Source: Candidatus Bacteroides intestinipullorum (GTDB lineage Bacteria; Bacteroidota; Bacteroidia; Bacteroidales; Bacteroidaceae). From it: a stretch of DNA of 41,751 nucleotides. Location: the NCBI GenBank assembly GCA_018883785.1, contig JAHLFO010000057.1, positions 1 through 41,751 of the forward strand, given 5' to 3'. The notes under the pieces were generated by a model. That model worked only from the letters and a program-made list of their open reading frames with translations, did no database searches and was not told the DNA's origin. Position numbers and translations under genes: made by a program. This document shows, in pieces, positions 25,662 through 37,689 of the stretch. Each line of letters starts with the position of its first letter. The first letter of the stretch is position 1.

Positions 25662-25736
25662 TTAGGCACGGATTGCAGGGATTACACGGACAAATTCGTG
25701 AAAAATATCCGTGAAATCCGCGTAATCCGCGCCTAA
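25662..25736. repeat. Long inverted repeat between nagA-like gene and purL
   Basis: TTAGGCACGGATTGCAGGGA... (25662-25690) and its inverted copy ending GTAATCCGCGCCTAA (25708-25736) match at 24 of 29 positions around a 17-base loop. It lies 29 bases downstream of the nagA-like stop and immediately upstream of the purL promoter, so it may end the nagA transcript. Similar 'aatccgcgtaatccg' sequences are common in Bacteroidota intergenic DNA as I recall. Confidence 0.8.
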
Positions 25737-25765
25737 ACAAGCTGTTGCGATGCAGTCCACCTCCC

Positions 25766-26932
25766 TTAGTGGATCATCGTGTTCGTACCCTCCACGATGT
25801 CGCCGTAAGAGAATACGCAACGCACGTTCACGCTCTTGTCCAGGATGACAATGTCTGCATCCTTGCCTTTCTGGAGCGTGCCCTTACGGTCGGCCACGCC
25901 GATGATGCGGGCGGGAGTCTCGGAAGCCATGCGCACGGCATCGGCCACGGGGATGCCCGCTTTTTGCACCATCACCTGCACCAGCCGATCCACCGAAGCG
26001 ATGCTACCTGCGATGGTCTGATGGTCGGCAAGCTTGCACACGCCATCTTCTATCACATAGCGCGGGTCGTCCATCGGCCCGTCGTAGGCGGCATATTTCA
26101 AGGCATCCGTCACCAGGCAGGTATTCTCCACTCCCTTCAGTTTATACACCAGCTTCAAGATAGTGGCAGGCAGATGAACGCCGTCGGCAATCACCTCGAC
26201 GCTCATGTTGTCTATCAGGTAAACGCTCTCTACCGTGCCCTCGTACTTGTATTCACGTCGCTTGTGGAAGCCGGGCATGGCGTTGTAGAAGTGGGCGGCA
26301 TGGGTGAATCCGGCTTCAAAAGCCGCCTTGATTTCGGGATATTCGGCTTCGGTGTGCGTGATGGCAGTCAGGATGCCGCGGCCGGACGTATAGCGGGCAA
26401 ATTCGTGCGCGCCGGGCAGCTCCGGGCTGATGTCCCAACGCTTGACGCACGACGTACTCTCCAGTAAAGGTATGTATTCCTCAGGATCGGGTTCCTTCAG
26501 GAAGTCGCCCCATTGCTTGCCGGCCATCCGCTGGCTCAGGTAAGGGCCTTCGATGTGAAGTCCGAGCACCGGGCTATCCGGCCGTGCCATCATCTCCTCG
26601 CAGATGCCTGCAGCCTGACGGAGCACATCGAATGTCGTGGAGGACAAGGTGGGGAAGATGGATGTGGCACCGTGCTTCAGGTGAGCCTGCACAATGGCTT
26701 GGAAAGCCTCGGGCGTGGCTTCCGTAAAGTCATGCCCTGCGCCCCCATGACTGTGCATGGAGATGAAGCCCGGGACAATGTACATCCCCTTGGCATCGAT
26801 GACCTTCGCGCCGATGACGGCCAGGTCGCTATTGGTTACTTCCAGTATTTTCCCGTCGTTGATAAGGACCGAACCGTCTTTCAGCCAGCCTTGCGGGGTC
26901 AGGATATGGCCGTTTATGAGTTGTGTCAGCAT
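25766..26932 (-). CDS. nagA: N-acetylglucosamine-6-phosphate deacetylase (second copy)
   Basis: A 388-residue amidohydrolase. Metal-binding and catalytic motifs are present: HSHGGAGHDF at the first strand (HxH), LHIEGPYLS (metal Glu), ITHTEAEY and THAAHFYNAMPG (two metal His), and LVTDAL (catalytic Asp). NagA removes acetate from GlcNAc-6-P so that the sugar can enter glycolysis or cell-wall synthesis. It starts 24 bases after the stop of a close paralogue, so the two form an operon. Both have identical length and much identical sequence, which points to tandem duplication. Confidence 0.92.
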   Translation of the reverse strand: MLTQLINGHILTPQGWLKDGSVLINDGKILEVTNSDLAVIGAKVIDAKGMYIVPGFISMHSHGGAGHDFTEATPEAFQAIVQAHLKHGATSIFPTLSSTTFDVLRQAAGICEEMMARPDSPVLGLHIEGPYLSQRMAGKQWGDFLKEPDPEEYIPLLESTSCVKRWDISPELPGAHEFARYTSGRGILTAITHTEAEYPEIKAAFEAGFTHAAHFYNAMPGFHKRREYKYEGTVESVYLIDNMSVEVIADGVHLPATILKLVYKLKGVENTCLVTDALKYAAYDGPMDDPRYVIEDGVCKLADHQTIAGSIASVDRLVQVMVQKAGIPVADAVRMASETPARIIGVADRKGTLQKGKDADIVILDKSVNVRCVFSYGDIVEGTNTMIH

Positions 26933-26955
26933 AAATTCTTAGTTTTTTAGAGAGG

Positions 26956-28122
26956 TTAGAATAACGTATTGGTGCCTTCGACAATCTTGCCCATTGCCCA
27001 TACGGCGCGGACATTGAGGTCGTCGTCCAAGGAGAGGATGTCGGCATCTTTTCCCCGTTCGAGCGTACCCTTGCGGTCGGCCACACCCATGATGCGCGCC
27101 GGAGTCTCCGAAGCCATGCGCACGGCGTCCTCCAAGGGGATTTCGGCCTTCTGCACCATGGTGCGTATCAGGCGGTCCATCGTGGCAATGCTTCCTGCCA
27201 GGGCAGAGCGGTCGGCCAACTTGCACACGCCGTCTTCGATGATGACGCGCGGGTCGAACGCCTCTTGGCTGTCACTGGCGGCACAAGCCAAGGCGTCGGT
27301 GATGAGGGCAGTCTTTTCCACCCCTTTTATCTTATAGACAAGGCGGAGAATCGTTGGGGGCACGTGTATGCCGTCGGCCACCACCTCCACGGTCATGTCG
27401 TCCATCAGGTAGATGCTCTCCACGGTACCTTCGTATTTATAGCCTTTCCGCTTGTGGAAGCCCGGCATGGCGTTGTAGAAGTGGGTGGCGTGCCGGTAGC
27501 CCACTTGAAAAGCCGTCTCGATATCCTCGAACTCGGCTTGGGTATGGCCAACAGCCGCCAGGATGCCCTTCGAGGTAATGTATTTGCCAAACTGCATGGC
27601 ACCCGGCAACTCCGGTGCGGCATCCCAACGCTTGATGCAATGGGTCTCTTCCAACAGGGGAATATATTCCTGCGGGTCAGGATCCTTGATGTTCTCGGGC
27701 ATCTGTCCGCCGGCCATCGCCATGTTGAAGTAATGTCCCTCCAGATGCAGTCCCAACACGGGCGAATCCGGTTCGGCCATGAGCTTCTCCGTAGTGGCCG
27801 CCGCGGCCTGGATCATAGGAATGGTAGATGAAGATAGGGTGGGAAAGATGCTGGTCGTCCCGTGCTGCATGTGTGCCTTGACGGCCGTGCGGAAAGCGTC
27901 CTCGCTTCCCTCCATGAAGTCACGCCCTCCGCCACCATGCACGTGGATTTCTACTCCGCCAGGAACGATATAGGTTCCTTGGGCATCAACAAGCGTCGCT
28001 CCCACTACGGGCAGGTCGCAATTGGTCACCTCCAGGATTTTATTGTCGCTGATCAGCACCGAGCCGTTTTTCAGCCAGCCCTGAGGAGTAAGAATGCGGG
28101 CGTTAATAATCTGTGTTAACAT
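26956..28122 (-). CDS. nagA: N-acetylglucosamine-6-phosphate deacetylase-like protein (first copy)
   Basis: A 388-residue paralogue of the next gene and of the same length once the start is set at ATG 28122 (MLTQIINARIL); the 15 extra residues in the ORF track lie upstream of the family start and overlap the promoter box. HVHGGGGRDF, VGHTQAEF, RHATHFYNAMPG and LITDAL keep the metal and catalytic residues. The substrate-proximal motif EGPY of the partner reads EGHYFN here, a Pro to His change next to the metal Glu. The copies may therefore differ in substrate (for example GlcNAc-6-P against another N-acetyl-amino-sugar phosphate) or one may be kinetically altered; this is inference. Confidence 0.88.
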   Translation of the reverse strand: MLTQIINARILTPQGWLKNGSVLISDNKILEVTNCDLPVVGATLVDAQGTYIVPGGVEIHVHGGGGRDFMEGSEDAFRTAVKAHMQHGTTSIFPTLSSSTIPMIQAAAATTEKLMAEPDSPVLGLHLEGHYFNMAMAGGQMPENIKDPDPQEYIPLLEETHCIKRWDAAPELPGAMQFGKYITSKGILAAVGHTQAEFEDIETAFQVGYRHATHFYNAMPGFHKRKGYKYEGTVESIYLMDDMTVEVVADGIHVPPTILRLVYKIKGVEKTALITDALACAASDSQEAFDPRVIIEDGVCKLADRSALAGSIATMDRLIRTMVQKAEIPLEDAVRMASETPARIMGVADRKGTLERGKDADILSLDDDLNVRAVWAMGKIVEGTNTLF

Positions 28123-28154
28123 AAAGATGAAGTCATTTGGATTTTTTTCTGCTG

Positions 28155-28162
28155 CAAATTTA
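28155..28162 (-). promoter_or_regulatory. -7 box of the nagA pair
   Basis: TAAATTTG on the minus strand fits TAnnTTTG and lies 33 bases before ATG 28122. No -33 element at the right spacing. Confidence 0.4.
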
Positions 28163-28237
28163 ACCAATATCCTAATCGGTTATACCGCCTGCAATTGCTT
28201 TTTAGGGCTTGGAAAAGTTAATAAAACCAAATCGTTA

Positions 28238-28287
28238 CCTCCGCCAAACAAAAGCACTGACTTTGAGGACTTAGGCGGAGGCTTTTG
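28238..28287. other. Interleaved inverted repeats, possible pseudoknot
   Basis: CCTCCGCC (28238-28245) pairs with GGCGGAGG (28274-28281), and CAAAAGC (28249-28255) pairs with GCTTTTG (28281-28287). The order A-B-A'-B' is that of an H-type pseudoknot, one base being shared. It lies between two divergent promoters, outside both predicted leaders, so either an unmapped transcript or a DNA-level site would be needed to use it. Confidence 0.45.
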
Positions 28288-28290
28288 CGA

Positions 28291-28344
28291 GCACAAGCGC
28301 AGGCACGGGTAAGCACGGGCGCAAGCACGCCTAAGCACAGACGG
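28291..28344. repeat. Degenerate 22-bp repeat built on GCAC
   Basis: GCAC recurs with alternating 12- and 10-base spacing (28291, 28303, 28313, 28325, 28335), giving a 22-base period: GCACAAGCGCAG-GCACGGGTAA, GCACGGGCGCAA-GCACGCCTAA, then GCACAGACGG. It sits upstream of the GH10-like gene's promoter and is followed by a tight GGGGGCATACCCCCC hairpin. Confidence 0.6.
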
Positions 28345-28408
28345 GGGCATACCCCCCGGAAACGAAAAAGAAAAGTGCGGCGGATATGGCATATTCGCAC
28401 AAAATCTT

Positions 28409-28416
28409 TATCTTTG
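28409..28416 (+). promoter_or_regulatory. -7 box of the GH10-like/uvrA operon
   Basis: TATCTTTG matches TAnnTTTG, 50 bases before ATG 28466. The -33 region shows no TTTG. Confidence 0.5.
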
Positions 28417-28465
28417 TCCCTCAAGTGCGGCCGGGTGGCCGTTTCAAACTGAAACTGACAGACTT

Positions 28466-29980
28466 ATGAATATCAAACAACTCTTCCTGCTCTGCCTGTG
28501 GGCACTCTTGCCCCTCGCTCTCGAGGCACAATCGTCCGATGCCTCAGACCGTTACCCCAAACGCGAATTCCGCGGCGCCTGGATACAAGCCGTCAACGGA
28601 CAATTCAAAGGAATGCCGACGGAGAAAGTGCAACAAAACCTGGTTCACCAACTCAACTCCCTGCAAAAGGCGGGCATCAATGCCGTCATCTTCCAAGTAC
28701 GCCCAGAAGCGGATGCCCTCTATGCCTCGCGCCTGGAGCCGTGGAGCCGCTACCTGACGGGCGTGCAAGGCCAGGCACCCAATCCGTATTGGGATCCCCT
28801 GCAATTCATGATCGACGAATGCCACAAGCGCGGCATGGAGCTGCACGCCTGGATCAACCCCTACCGCGTGAGGAATTCCGCCCAAAGCCAGCTGGCGGCC
28901 AATCATATTTATAATATACACCCGGAGTGGTTCATCGCCTACGGCAATCAAGTTTTCTTCGACCCTGCCCTGCCCGAAAGCCGGAAACACATCTGCCTGG
29001 TGGTGGCCGACATCGTGTCGCGCTATGACGTGGACGGCATCCACATCGACGATTACTTCTACCCTTACCCTAAACCCGGAGTGAAGTTTGACGACGATGC
29101 CTCCTTCGCCCGCTACGGACAAGGCTTTGCCAGCAAGGCCGACTGGCGCCGCGACAACGTCAACCGGCTCATCCTTGAGTTGCACGCCACCATTCGCGAT
29201 GTGAAGCCGTGGGTGAAGTTCGGCGTGTCGCCCTTCGGCATCTACCGCAACCAGAGCAGCGACCCGCTGGGTAGCCGCACCAACGGCCTGCAAAACTACG
29301 ACGACCTCTATGCCGACGTGCTGTACTGGGCACGCCTGGGGTGGATAGACTACAATATCCCCCAAATCTATTGGGAGATCGGCCATCCGCGCGCCGACTA
29401 CGACACCTTGGTGCGCTGGTGGGCCTTGCACTCGGAGAACCGCCCGCTCTTCATCGGCCAATCCGTGGACAACACCATCACCCACGCCGACCCGGAAGAC
29501 CCGAACATCAACCAGCTGCCCCGCAAGATGGCCCTGCAACGGATGTTCCAATCCATCCAAGGCAGCTGCCAATGGTATGCCGGAGCGGTGGTGGAAAACA
29601 AAGGGAACTACCGAGATGCCCTGGTGAAGGAATACCACAAATATCCCTCCCTCATCCCCGTCTTCGACTTCATGGATGACGAAGCACCCAAGAAGGTGCG
29701 CAAGCTGAAGCCCGTGTGGATGGAAGACGGCTACATCCTCTGTTGGACCGAGCCGAAATATCGCCACGAGATGCAACGGGCCGTGCGCTACGTGGTGTAT
29801 CGCTTCGGCCACAAGGAAGACGTGGACCTGAACGACCCGTCGCACATCGTGGCTATCACGAACACGCCCTTCTACAAACTGCCTTACACGGACGGAAAGA
29901 CGAAATACCGCTATGTGGTGACGGCACTGGACAGGATGTGGAATGAGTCGAAGGCGGTGTCGAAAAAGGTAAAACTATGA
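28466..29980 (+). CDS. GH10-like (GHL10/DUF187) secreted glycoside hydrolase
   Basis: A 504-residue protein with a signal peptide (cleavage after LALEAQ) and the GHL10 barrel: [13 protein letters not shown] at the first strand, [28 protein letters not shown], and the catalytic-site strand [14 protein letters not shown]. The C-terminal 90 residues look like a fibronectin-III-type domain ([24 protein letters not shown]). The family includes E. coli DigH, which cuts denuded peptidoglycan glycan strands; that role is plausible here but not shown. The protein should act in the periplasm. The stop overlaps the uvrA start by ATGA, so the two are co-translated despite unrelated functions. Confidence 0.9.
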   Translation: MNIKQLFLLCLWALLPLALEAQSSDASDRYPKREFRGAWIQAVNGQFKGMPTEKVQQNLVHQLNSLQKAGINAVIFQVRPEADALYASRLEPWSRYLTGVQGQAPNPYWDPLQFMIDECHKRGMELHAWINPYRVRNSAQSQLAANHIYNIHPEWFIAYGNQVFFDPALPESRKHICLVVADIVSRYDVDGIHIDDYFYPYPKPGVKFDDDASFARYGQGFASKADWRRDNVNRLILELHATIRDVKPWVKFGVSPFGIYRNQSSDPLGSRTNGLQNYDDLYADVLYWARLGWIDYNIPQIYWEIGHPRADYDTLVRWWALHSENRPLFIGQSVDNTITHADPEDPNINQLPRKMALQRMFQSIQGSCQWYAGAVVENKGNYRDALVKEYHKYPSLIPVFDFMDDEAPKKVRKLKPVWMEDGYILCWTEPKYRHEMQRAVRYVVYRFGHKEDVDLNDPSHIVAITNTPFYKLPYTDGKTKYRYVVTALDRMWNESKAVSKKVKL

Positions 29981-32772
29981 ATACGAACATGTCATCATCC
30001 GATTCCATCCTAATAAAAGGGGCCCGCGTCAACAACCTGAAGAACATCGACGTGGAGATACCCCGCAACAAGCTGGTGGTCATCACTGGCCTCAGTGGTT
30101 CGGGCAAGTCGTCCCTGGCCTTCGACACACTGTATGCCGAGGGACAACGCCGCTACGTGGAAAGCCTCAGCAGCTACGCCCGCCAGTTCCTGGGACGCAT
30201 GAGCAAGCCGGAGTGCGACTACATCAAGGGCATACCGCCAGCCATCGCCATCGAGCAGAAGGTGAACAGCCGTAACCCGCGCTCCACCGTGGGTACCTCT
30301 ACCGAAATCTACGAATACCTCCGTCTGCTCTATGCCCGCGTGGGCCACACCTTCAGCCCCGTGAGCGGACGGGAAGTGAAGAAGCATACACCCGAGGACA
30401 TCGTGAACTGCATGTTGGAGCATCCGGACGGCACACGCTACACCGTCCTCGCCCCCATCATCCTGCGCGAAGGCCGTACCCTCGCCCAGCAATTGGACAC
30501 CTACCAGAAGGAAGGCTTCACCCGCCTGGAGGTGAACGGCACAATGACGCGCATCGACGAATATGCCCCCCAAGACGGAGATACCGTCTTTCTGCTGATC
30601 GACCGCATGACCGCCTCGCACGAGAAGGACGCCATGAGCCGCCTGACCGACTCCGCAGAGACCGCCATGTACGAGGGCGACGGTGCCTGCCTCCTGCGCT
30701 TCTACCAGACGGACGGAAGCACGAGCCTCTATCGCTTCAGCACCAAGTTCGAGGCAGATGGCATCACCTTCGAGGAACCTACCGACCAGATGTTCTCCTT
30801 CAACTCGCCCATCGGCGCCTGCCCCGTGTGCGAAGGTTTCGGGCGCGTCATCGGCATCGACGAGCACCTGGTGGTGCCCAACCGTTCCCTCTCGGTATAC
30901 GACGGGGCGGTGGTGTGCTGGCGCGGCGAGAAGATGGGCGAATGGCGCGACATGGTCATCCGCGGGGCGGAGAAGGCGGGATTCCCCATCTTCACCCCCT
31001 ACTACGAACTGACCGACGAACAACGCCGGATGCTGTGGGAAGGCACGCGCTACTTCGAGGGCATCAACGCCTTCTTCAAGATGCTGCAAGAGAACCAATA
31101 TAAGATACAATACCGCGTGATGCTGGCCCGATACCGAGGCAAGACCATCTGTCCCGCCTGCCACGGCACGCGCCTCAAACCCGAAGCCAACTACGTCCGT
31201 GTGGGAGGCAAGAGCATCTCCGAGCTGGTGGACCTGCCCATCACGGAGTTGAAGCAGTTCTTCGACCACCTGAAGCTGAACGCCCACGACGCCCAAGTGG
31301 CTGCACGCATCCTGGCGGAAATCAACAGCCGCATCCGCTTCCTGCTGGACGTGGGCTTAGGCTACCTGACGCTGAACCGGCTGAGCAACTCCCTCTCCGG
31401 CGGCGAAAGCCAGCGCATCAACCTGGCCACCTCCTTGGGCAGCAGCCTCGTGGGCAGCCTTTACATATTGGACGAGCCGAGCATCGGCCTGCACAGCCGC
31501 GACACGGACAAGCTGATCCGCGTCCTGCGCCAACTCCAGCAACTGGGCAACACGGTGGTAGTGGTGGAGCACGACGAGGAAATCATCCGCGCGGCAGACT
31601 ACATCATCGACATAGGCCCCAAAGCCGGACGACTGGGCGGCGAAGTGGTGTACCAAGGGGACATGAAGGACCTGAAGGCGCACACCAACAGCTACACCGT
31701 CCGCTACCTGCTGGGCGAGGAAACCATCCCCGTCCCCGCACAACGCCGCCCGTGGAACAATTACATCGAAATAAAAGGCGCGCGGGAGAATAACCTGAAG
31801 GGCGTGGACGTGCGTTTCCCCCTGAACGTGATGACCGTGGTGACCGGCGTCAGCGGCTCGGGCAAGTCGACCTTGGTGCGCGACATCTTCTACCGCGCCC
31901 TGAAGCGCGAGCTGGACGAATGCACCGAGCGTCCGGGCGAGTTCGTCTCCATCGGGGGCGACCTCCGGGACTTGCGCAACGTGGAGTTCATCGACCAGAA
32001 CCCCATCGGCAAGTCCTCGCGCAGCAACCCCGTCACCTACCTCAAAGCTTACGACGACATCCGCAAGCTCTTTGCCGACCAACCCCTCTCCAAGCAGATG
32101 GGCTACACGCCCGGCACGTTCAGCTTCAACAGCGAAGGCGGCCGGTGCGAGGAGTGCAAAGGCGAAGGCACCATCACCGTGGAGATGCAGTTCATGGCCG
32201 ACCTGGTGCTGGAGTGCGAGTCGTGCCACGGCAAGCGATTCAAACCCGACGTGCTGGAGGTCCGCTTCCACGACGCCAACATCTACGACGTGCTGGAAAT
32301 GACCGTCGACCAGGCCATCGACTTCTTCAACACACACAAGCAGAAGAAGATAGCCCGAAAGCTGCAACCCCTGCAAGACGTCGGCCTGGGCTACATCAAG
32401 CTGGGGCAATCCTCGTCCACCCTGTCCGGCGGCGAGAACCAGCGCGTCAAACTGGCCTTCTACCTCAGCCAGGAGAAGGCCGACCCCACCATGTTCATCT
32501 TCGACGAACCCACCACCGGCCTGCACTTCCACGACATCCGCAAACTGCTCGAAGCCTTCGACGCCCTCCTGCGCCGCGGGCATAGCATCACCATCATCGA
32601 GCACAACATGGACGTCATCAAGTGTGCCGACCACGTCATCGACCTCGGCCCGGAAGGCGGCGACCAGGGCGGGCGCATCGTCGCCGTCGGCACGCCCGAG
32701 GAAGTGGCCCGTTGCGGAGCCAGCTACACGGGACAATTCTTAAGAGAAAAATTGACACCCAATGCCGGCTGA
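29977..32772 (+). CDS. uvrA: Excinuclease ABC subunit A
   Basis: A 931-residue double ABC ATPase, the damage-recognition protein of nucleotide excision repair. Walker A motifs are GLSGSGKSS (38-46) and GVSGSGKST (near 624); signature motifs are [12 protein letters not shown] and [12 protein letters not shown]. The C-terminal zinc finger is complete (CEEC ... CESC, 20 bases of spacer residues apart), and [12 protein letters not shown] is present. The other zinc module is reduced: the pair that reads CPxC before the FSFN motif in E. coli is missing ([12 protein letters not shown]), leaving only CPVC after it. It starts inside the GH10-like stop codon. Bacteroidota often carry a second uvrA, which is outside this window if present. 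Confidence 0.95.
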   Translation: MNTNMSSSDSILIKGARVNNLKNIDVEIPRNKLVVITGLSGSGKSSLAFDTLYAEGQRRYVESLSSYARQFLGRMSKPECDYIKGIPPAIAIEQKVNSRNPRSTVGTSTEIYEYLRLLYARVGHTFSPVSGREVKKHTPEDIVNCMLEHPDGTRYTVLAPIILREGRTLAQQLDTYQKEGFTRLEVNGTMTRIDEYAPQDGDTVFLLIDRMTASHEKDAMSRLTDSAETAMYEGDGACLLRFYQTDGSTSLYRFSTKFEADGITFEEPTDQMFSFNSPIGACPVCEGFGRVIGIDEHLVVPNRSLSVYDGAVVCWRGEKMGEWRDMVIRGAEKAGFPIFTPYYELTDEQRRMLWEGTRYFEGINAFFKMLQENQYKIQYRVMLARYRGKTICPACHGTRLKPEANYVRVGGKSISELVDLPITELKQFFDHLKLNAHDAQVAARILAEINSRIRFLLDVGLGYLTLNRLSNSLSGGESQRINLATSLGSSLVGSLYILDEPSIGLHSRDTDKLIRVLRQLQQLGNTVVVVEHDEEIIRAADYIIDIGPKAGRLGGEVVYQGDMKDLKAHTNSYTVRYLLGEETIPVPAQRRPWNNYIEIKGARENNLKGVDVRFPLNVMTVVTGVSGSGKSTLVRDIFYRALKRELDECTERPGEFVSIGGDLRDLRNVEFIDQNPIGKSSRSNPVTYLKAYDDIRKLFADQPLSKQMGYTPGTFSFNSEGGRCEECKGEGTITVEMQFMADLVLECESCHGKRFKPDVLEVRFHDANIYDVLEMTVDQAIDFFNTHKQKKIARKLQPLQDVGLGYIKLGQSSSTLSGGENQRVKLAFYLSQEKADPTMFIFDEPTTGLHFHDIRKLLEAFDALLRRGHSITIIEHNMDVIKCADHVIDLGPEGGDQGGRIVAVGTPEEVARCGASYTGQFLREKLTPNAG

Positions 32773-32817
32773 ATCGAGATACCGATCTCGGCAGGCCCGA
32801 GAAAGGCGTCTATATAA

Positions 32818-36042
<3,225 letters not shown>

Positions 36043-36066
36043 AGCCTGACGCAAGGGACAACAAAC

Positions 36067-36131
36067 AAAGCGCGGACTTCGCAAATCCACGGCAAACCTG
36101 TAGCTCGTGGCCTTCGCGAAATCCGCGCTTT
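36067..36131. terminator. Long hairpin between convergent genes, repeat-derived
   Basis: AAAGCGCGGACTTCGC (from 36067) pairs with GCGAAATCCGCGCTTT (to 36131), and a second block of the arms pairs partly. The left flank is A-rich and the right arm ends in TTTACATTT. It lies between the beta-galactosidase stop and the Spy-like gene's stop, so it can terminate from either side. Its GCGCGGATT core resembles the palindrome at 25662. Confidence 0.65.
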
Positions 36132-36150
36132 ACATTTACTCATGCTTCTG

Positions 36151-36615
36151 CTATTTCTGCTGCGGTGCCCGCCTGCCTTTGCCGCGCATCCCTTTCAGCA
36201 GCTCCCGGTGAAAACGCATCTCGGCGCGTAGCACCTGATAGATTTTCTTGCTGGACAATATCTTTTTGAATTTGCCGTAATAGGTCTTTTCCAAGCGGTC
36301 GGATGCGATACGGGCATCATATACCCCCTCCATGATTTCATCATACCGATCGTCCGTCAGGTTTTCCTTCTTCCCCTCGCGCATCAGCTGCCACGCCTCT
36401 TCGTTCAGTTGATGTTTGCGGTCCTGTAGCTCAAAGTAGAGAGGAAAAAACGCCTCGGCTTCCTGCGGTGTCAAGCCGGCTTTCTCCGTGATGTAGGCCT
36501 GCTGCCGGGCACGAAACTCATCTTTGGACAACCGCTGGTCACACCCACCCATAGCCCATGCCAAGGGAGCAAAGGCCAAGACCACTATCCATAATACTAA
36601 TGCTCTTTTCATCAT
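36151..36615 (-). CDS. Spy/CpxP-like periplasmic protein
   Basis: A 154-residue protein with a signal peptide (VVLAFAPLAWAMGG) and an otherwise all-helical, highly charged body. LTPQEAEAFFPLYFELQDRK resembles the LTxxQ element of the Spy/CpxP/heavy-metal-sensor fold, a periplasmic chaperone and stress-sensor family. The tail is very basic (GMRGKGRRAPQQK). It follows an anti-sigma-like gene and an ECF sigma factor in what reads as one operon, which supports a role as an envelope-stress output or negative regulator; this is inference from context. Confidence 0.7.
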   Translation of the reverse strand: MMKRALVLWIVVLAFAPLAWAMGGCDQRLSKDEFRARQQAYITEKAGLTPQEAEAFFPLYFELQDRKHQLNEEAWQLMREGKKENLTDDRYDEIMEGVYDARIASDRLEKTYYGKFKKILSSKKIYQVLRAEMRFHRELLKGMRGKGRRAPQQK

Positions 36616-36634
36616 CTATCAGCAAATTAATGTT

Positions 36635-36991
36635 TCATTCCTTTTCTTCAGTCAGATAGACATACAACGAATAATCGTCCAACATGGAACTTTCCATCGC
36701 CATGTCGATGTATTCCATCTCCATATCCACTTCTTCATCCTGCACAAGATCGCCCGCCGGAGTATAATGAGAAGCTGCAACACGAATCAGCAACATAGCA
36801 CCTACAAACATGGCAGCCATGTACAGCAGTGGTCGCACTTTCTCCCACGTTGTAGGCTTGCGGGCTGTCTCCACACTCTCTTTCTCGGGAAGCCGCTCCA
36901 TCAAGTCTGAAGCAAAACGCTCAAAGTAGCCATCCGGAACCCGGAAAGGATTTTCCGTTCCCAATCTTTTCTTCAAATTATCTTCCGTCAT
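36635..36991 (-). CDS. Small membrane protein, probable anti-sigma factor
   Basis: A 118-residue protein starting MTEDNLKKRLGTENPF. The cytoplasmic part (1-70) contains the Bacteroidota motif NPFRVPDGYFERFASDLMERLP, known from proteins encoded next to ECF sigma factors. One membrane segment follows (VRPLLYMAAMFVGAMLLIRVA), then a short acidic periplasmic tail (EEVDMEMEYIDMAMES). This is the build of an anti-sigma factor holding the adjacent sigma at the membrane, although the classic zinc-binding HxxxCxxC motif is absent. The ORF track starts 13 codons earlier; ATG 36991 is chosen because a near-perfect Shine-Dalgarno precedes it. Confidence 0.7.
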   Translation of the reverse strand: MTEDNLKKRLGTENPFRVPDGYFERFASDLMERLPEKESVETARKPTTWEKVRPLLYMAAMFVGAMLLIRVAASHYTPAGDLVQDEEVDMEMEYIDMAMESSMLDDYSLYVYLTEEKE

Positions 36992-36998
36992 AGGCTTT

Positions 36999-37004
36999 CC
37001 TCCT
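36999..37004 (-). promoter_or_regulatory. Strong Shine-Dalgarno deciding the anti-sigma-like start
   Basis: AGGAGG on the minus strand lies 7 bases before ATG 36991. Bacteroidota genes seldom have such a site, so it both fixes the start and suggests this gene is translated well relative to the sigma factor upstream. Confidence 0.7.
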
Positions 37005-37041
37005 TTCTCTATTATATTAGACACGGGCATTTGCCAAAGGT

Positions 37042-37596
37042 TTAAAGTTCATCAGCCAAAAATTTCTCGATCTTCTTCACCGCATGGTGGTACGAAGCCT
37101 TCAAGGCACCCACCGATGTACCAAAGATCTCGGACATTTCTTCGTATTTCATCTCTTGATAATACTTCAGGTTAAACACCATCCGCTGCTTCTCGGGCAG
37201 AGTGAGCAACGCCTTCTGCAACAACAGTTGTGCCCGATCGCCAGAAAAGTAGACGTCACCCTCCAGCTTCTGCAAGGCGGCCGCCTTGGGATCATCCAGC
37301 GAAATCGTGGAAGCAGCCTTCTGCCGGGCCAAGAAAGTGAGGCATTCGTTCAAGGCGATGCGGTACAACCAGGTAGAAAGCTTCGCCTCGCCCCGGAAGT
37401 AGCCGATGCTGGTCCATGCCTTGATAAACGTATTCTGAAGCAAGTCATTGGCATCATCGTGCGAGAGCACTATCCGGCGGATTTGCCAATACAACGGTTC
37501 GCTGTAGTGTGCCACAATCCTTTCAAATCCCTGCCGTTGCGTACTTTCGTCCTGCAAAAGAGCCAAAACCTCGCGCTCGTCATAAGAAGAATTCAT
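37042..37596 (-). CDS. ECF-type RNA polymerase sigma factor
   Basis: A 184-residue sigma-70-family factor with only regions 2 and 4. Region 2 has DANDLLQNTFIKAWTSI and STWLYRIALNECL; region 4 has LPEKQRMVFNLKYYQ and the helix-turn-helix MKYEEMSEIFGTSVGALKAS. ECF factors of this kind redirect polymerase to stress or transport genes and are usually held by a membrane anti-sigma, here the next gene 50 bases downstream. The promoter upstream is a clean housekeeping-type Bacteroides promoter, so basal expression does not need autoregulation. Confidence 0.95.
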   Translation of the reverse strand: MNSSYDEREVLALLQDESTQRQGFERIVAHYSEPLYWQIRRIVLSHDDANDLLQNTFIKAWTSIGYFRGEAKLSTWLYRIALNECLTFLARQKAASTISLDDPKAAALQKLEGDVYFSGDRAQLLLQKALLTLPEKQRMVFNLKYYQEMKYEEMSEIFGTSVGALKASYHHAVKKIEKFLADEL

Positions 37597-37628
37597 ATCT
37601 CTGTATCTTGATTCACTTGCTTTCCGGG

Positions 37629-37660
37629 CAAAGGTAAGTCATTCTGCCCGATAAATCAAA
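37629..37660 (-). promoter_or_regulatory. Two-part Bacteroides promoter of the ECF sigma operon
   Basis: On the minus strand TTTG, 20 bases, TACCTTTG: both elements and the spacing match the consensus. The -7 box lies between and partly under the arms of a dyad CGGGCA-N14-TGCCCG (37625-37650), which could be an operator. Confidence 0.7.
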
Positions 37661-37689
37661 CTTCTGGAAAAAGAAAACCGACCATGATG

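Noticed and set aside
28544-29845. 433-codon minus-strand frame opposite the GH10-like gene
   Set aside because: Composition of repeated V/H/G/A typical of antisense shadows; the + strand gene has a signal peptide and catalytic motifs.
31357-32736. 459-codon minus-strand frame opposite uvrA
   Set aside because: Shadow frame; uvrA motifs occupy the + strand throughout.
32775-32790. Small CGAGAT/ATCTCG hairpin after uvrA as a terminator
   Set aside because: Only 6 bp with no following T-run; too weak to call.
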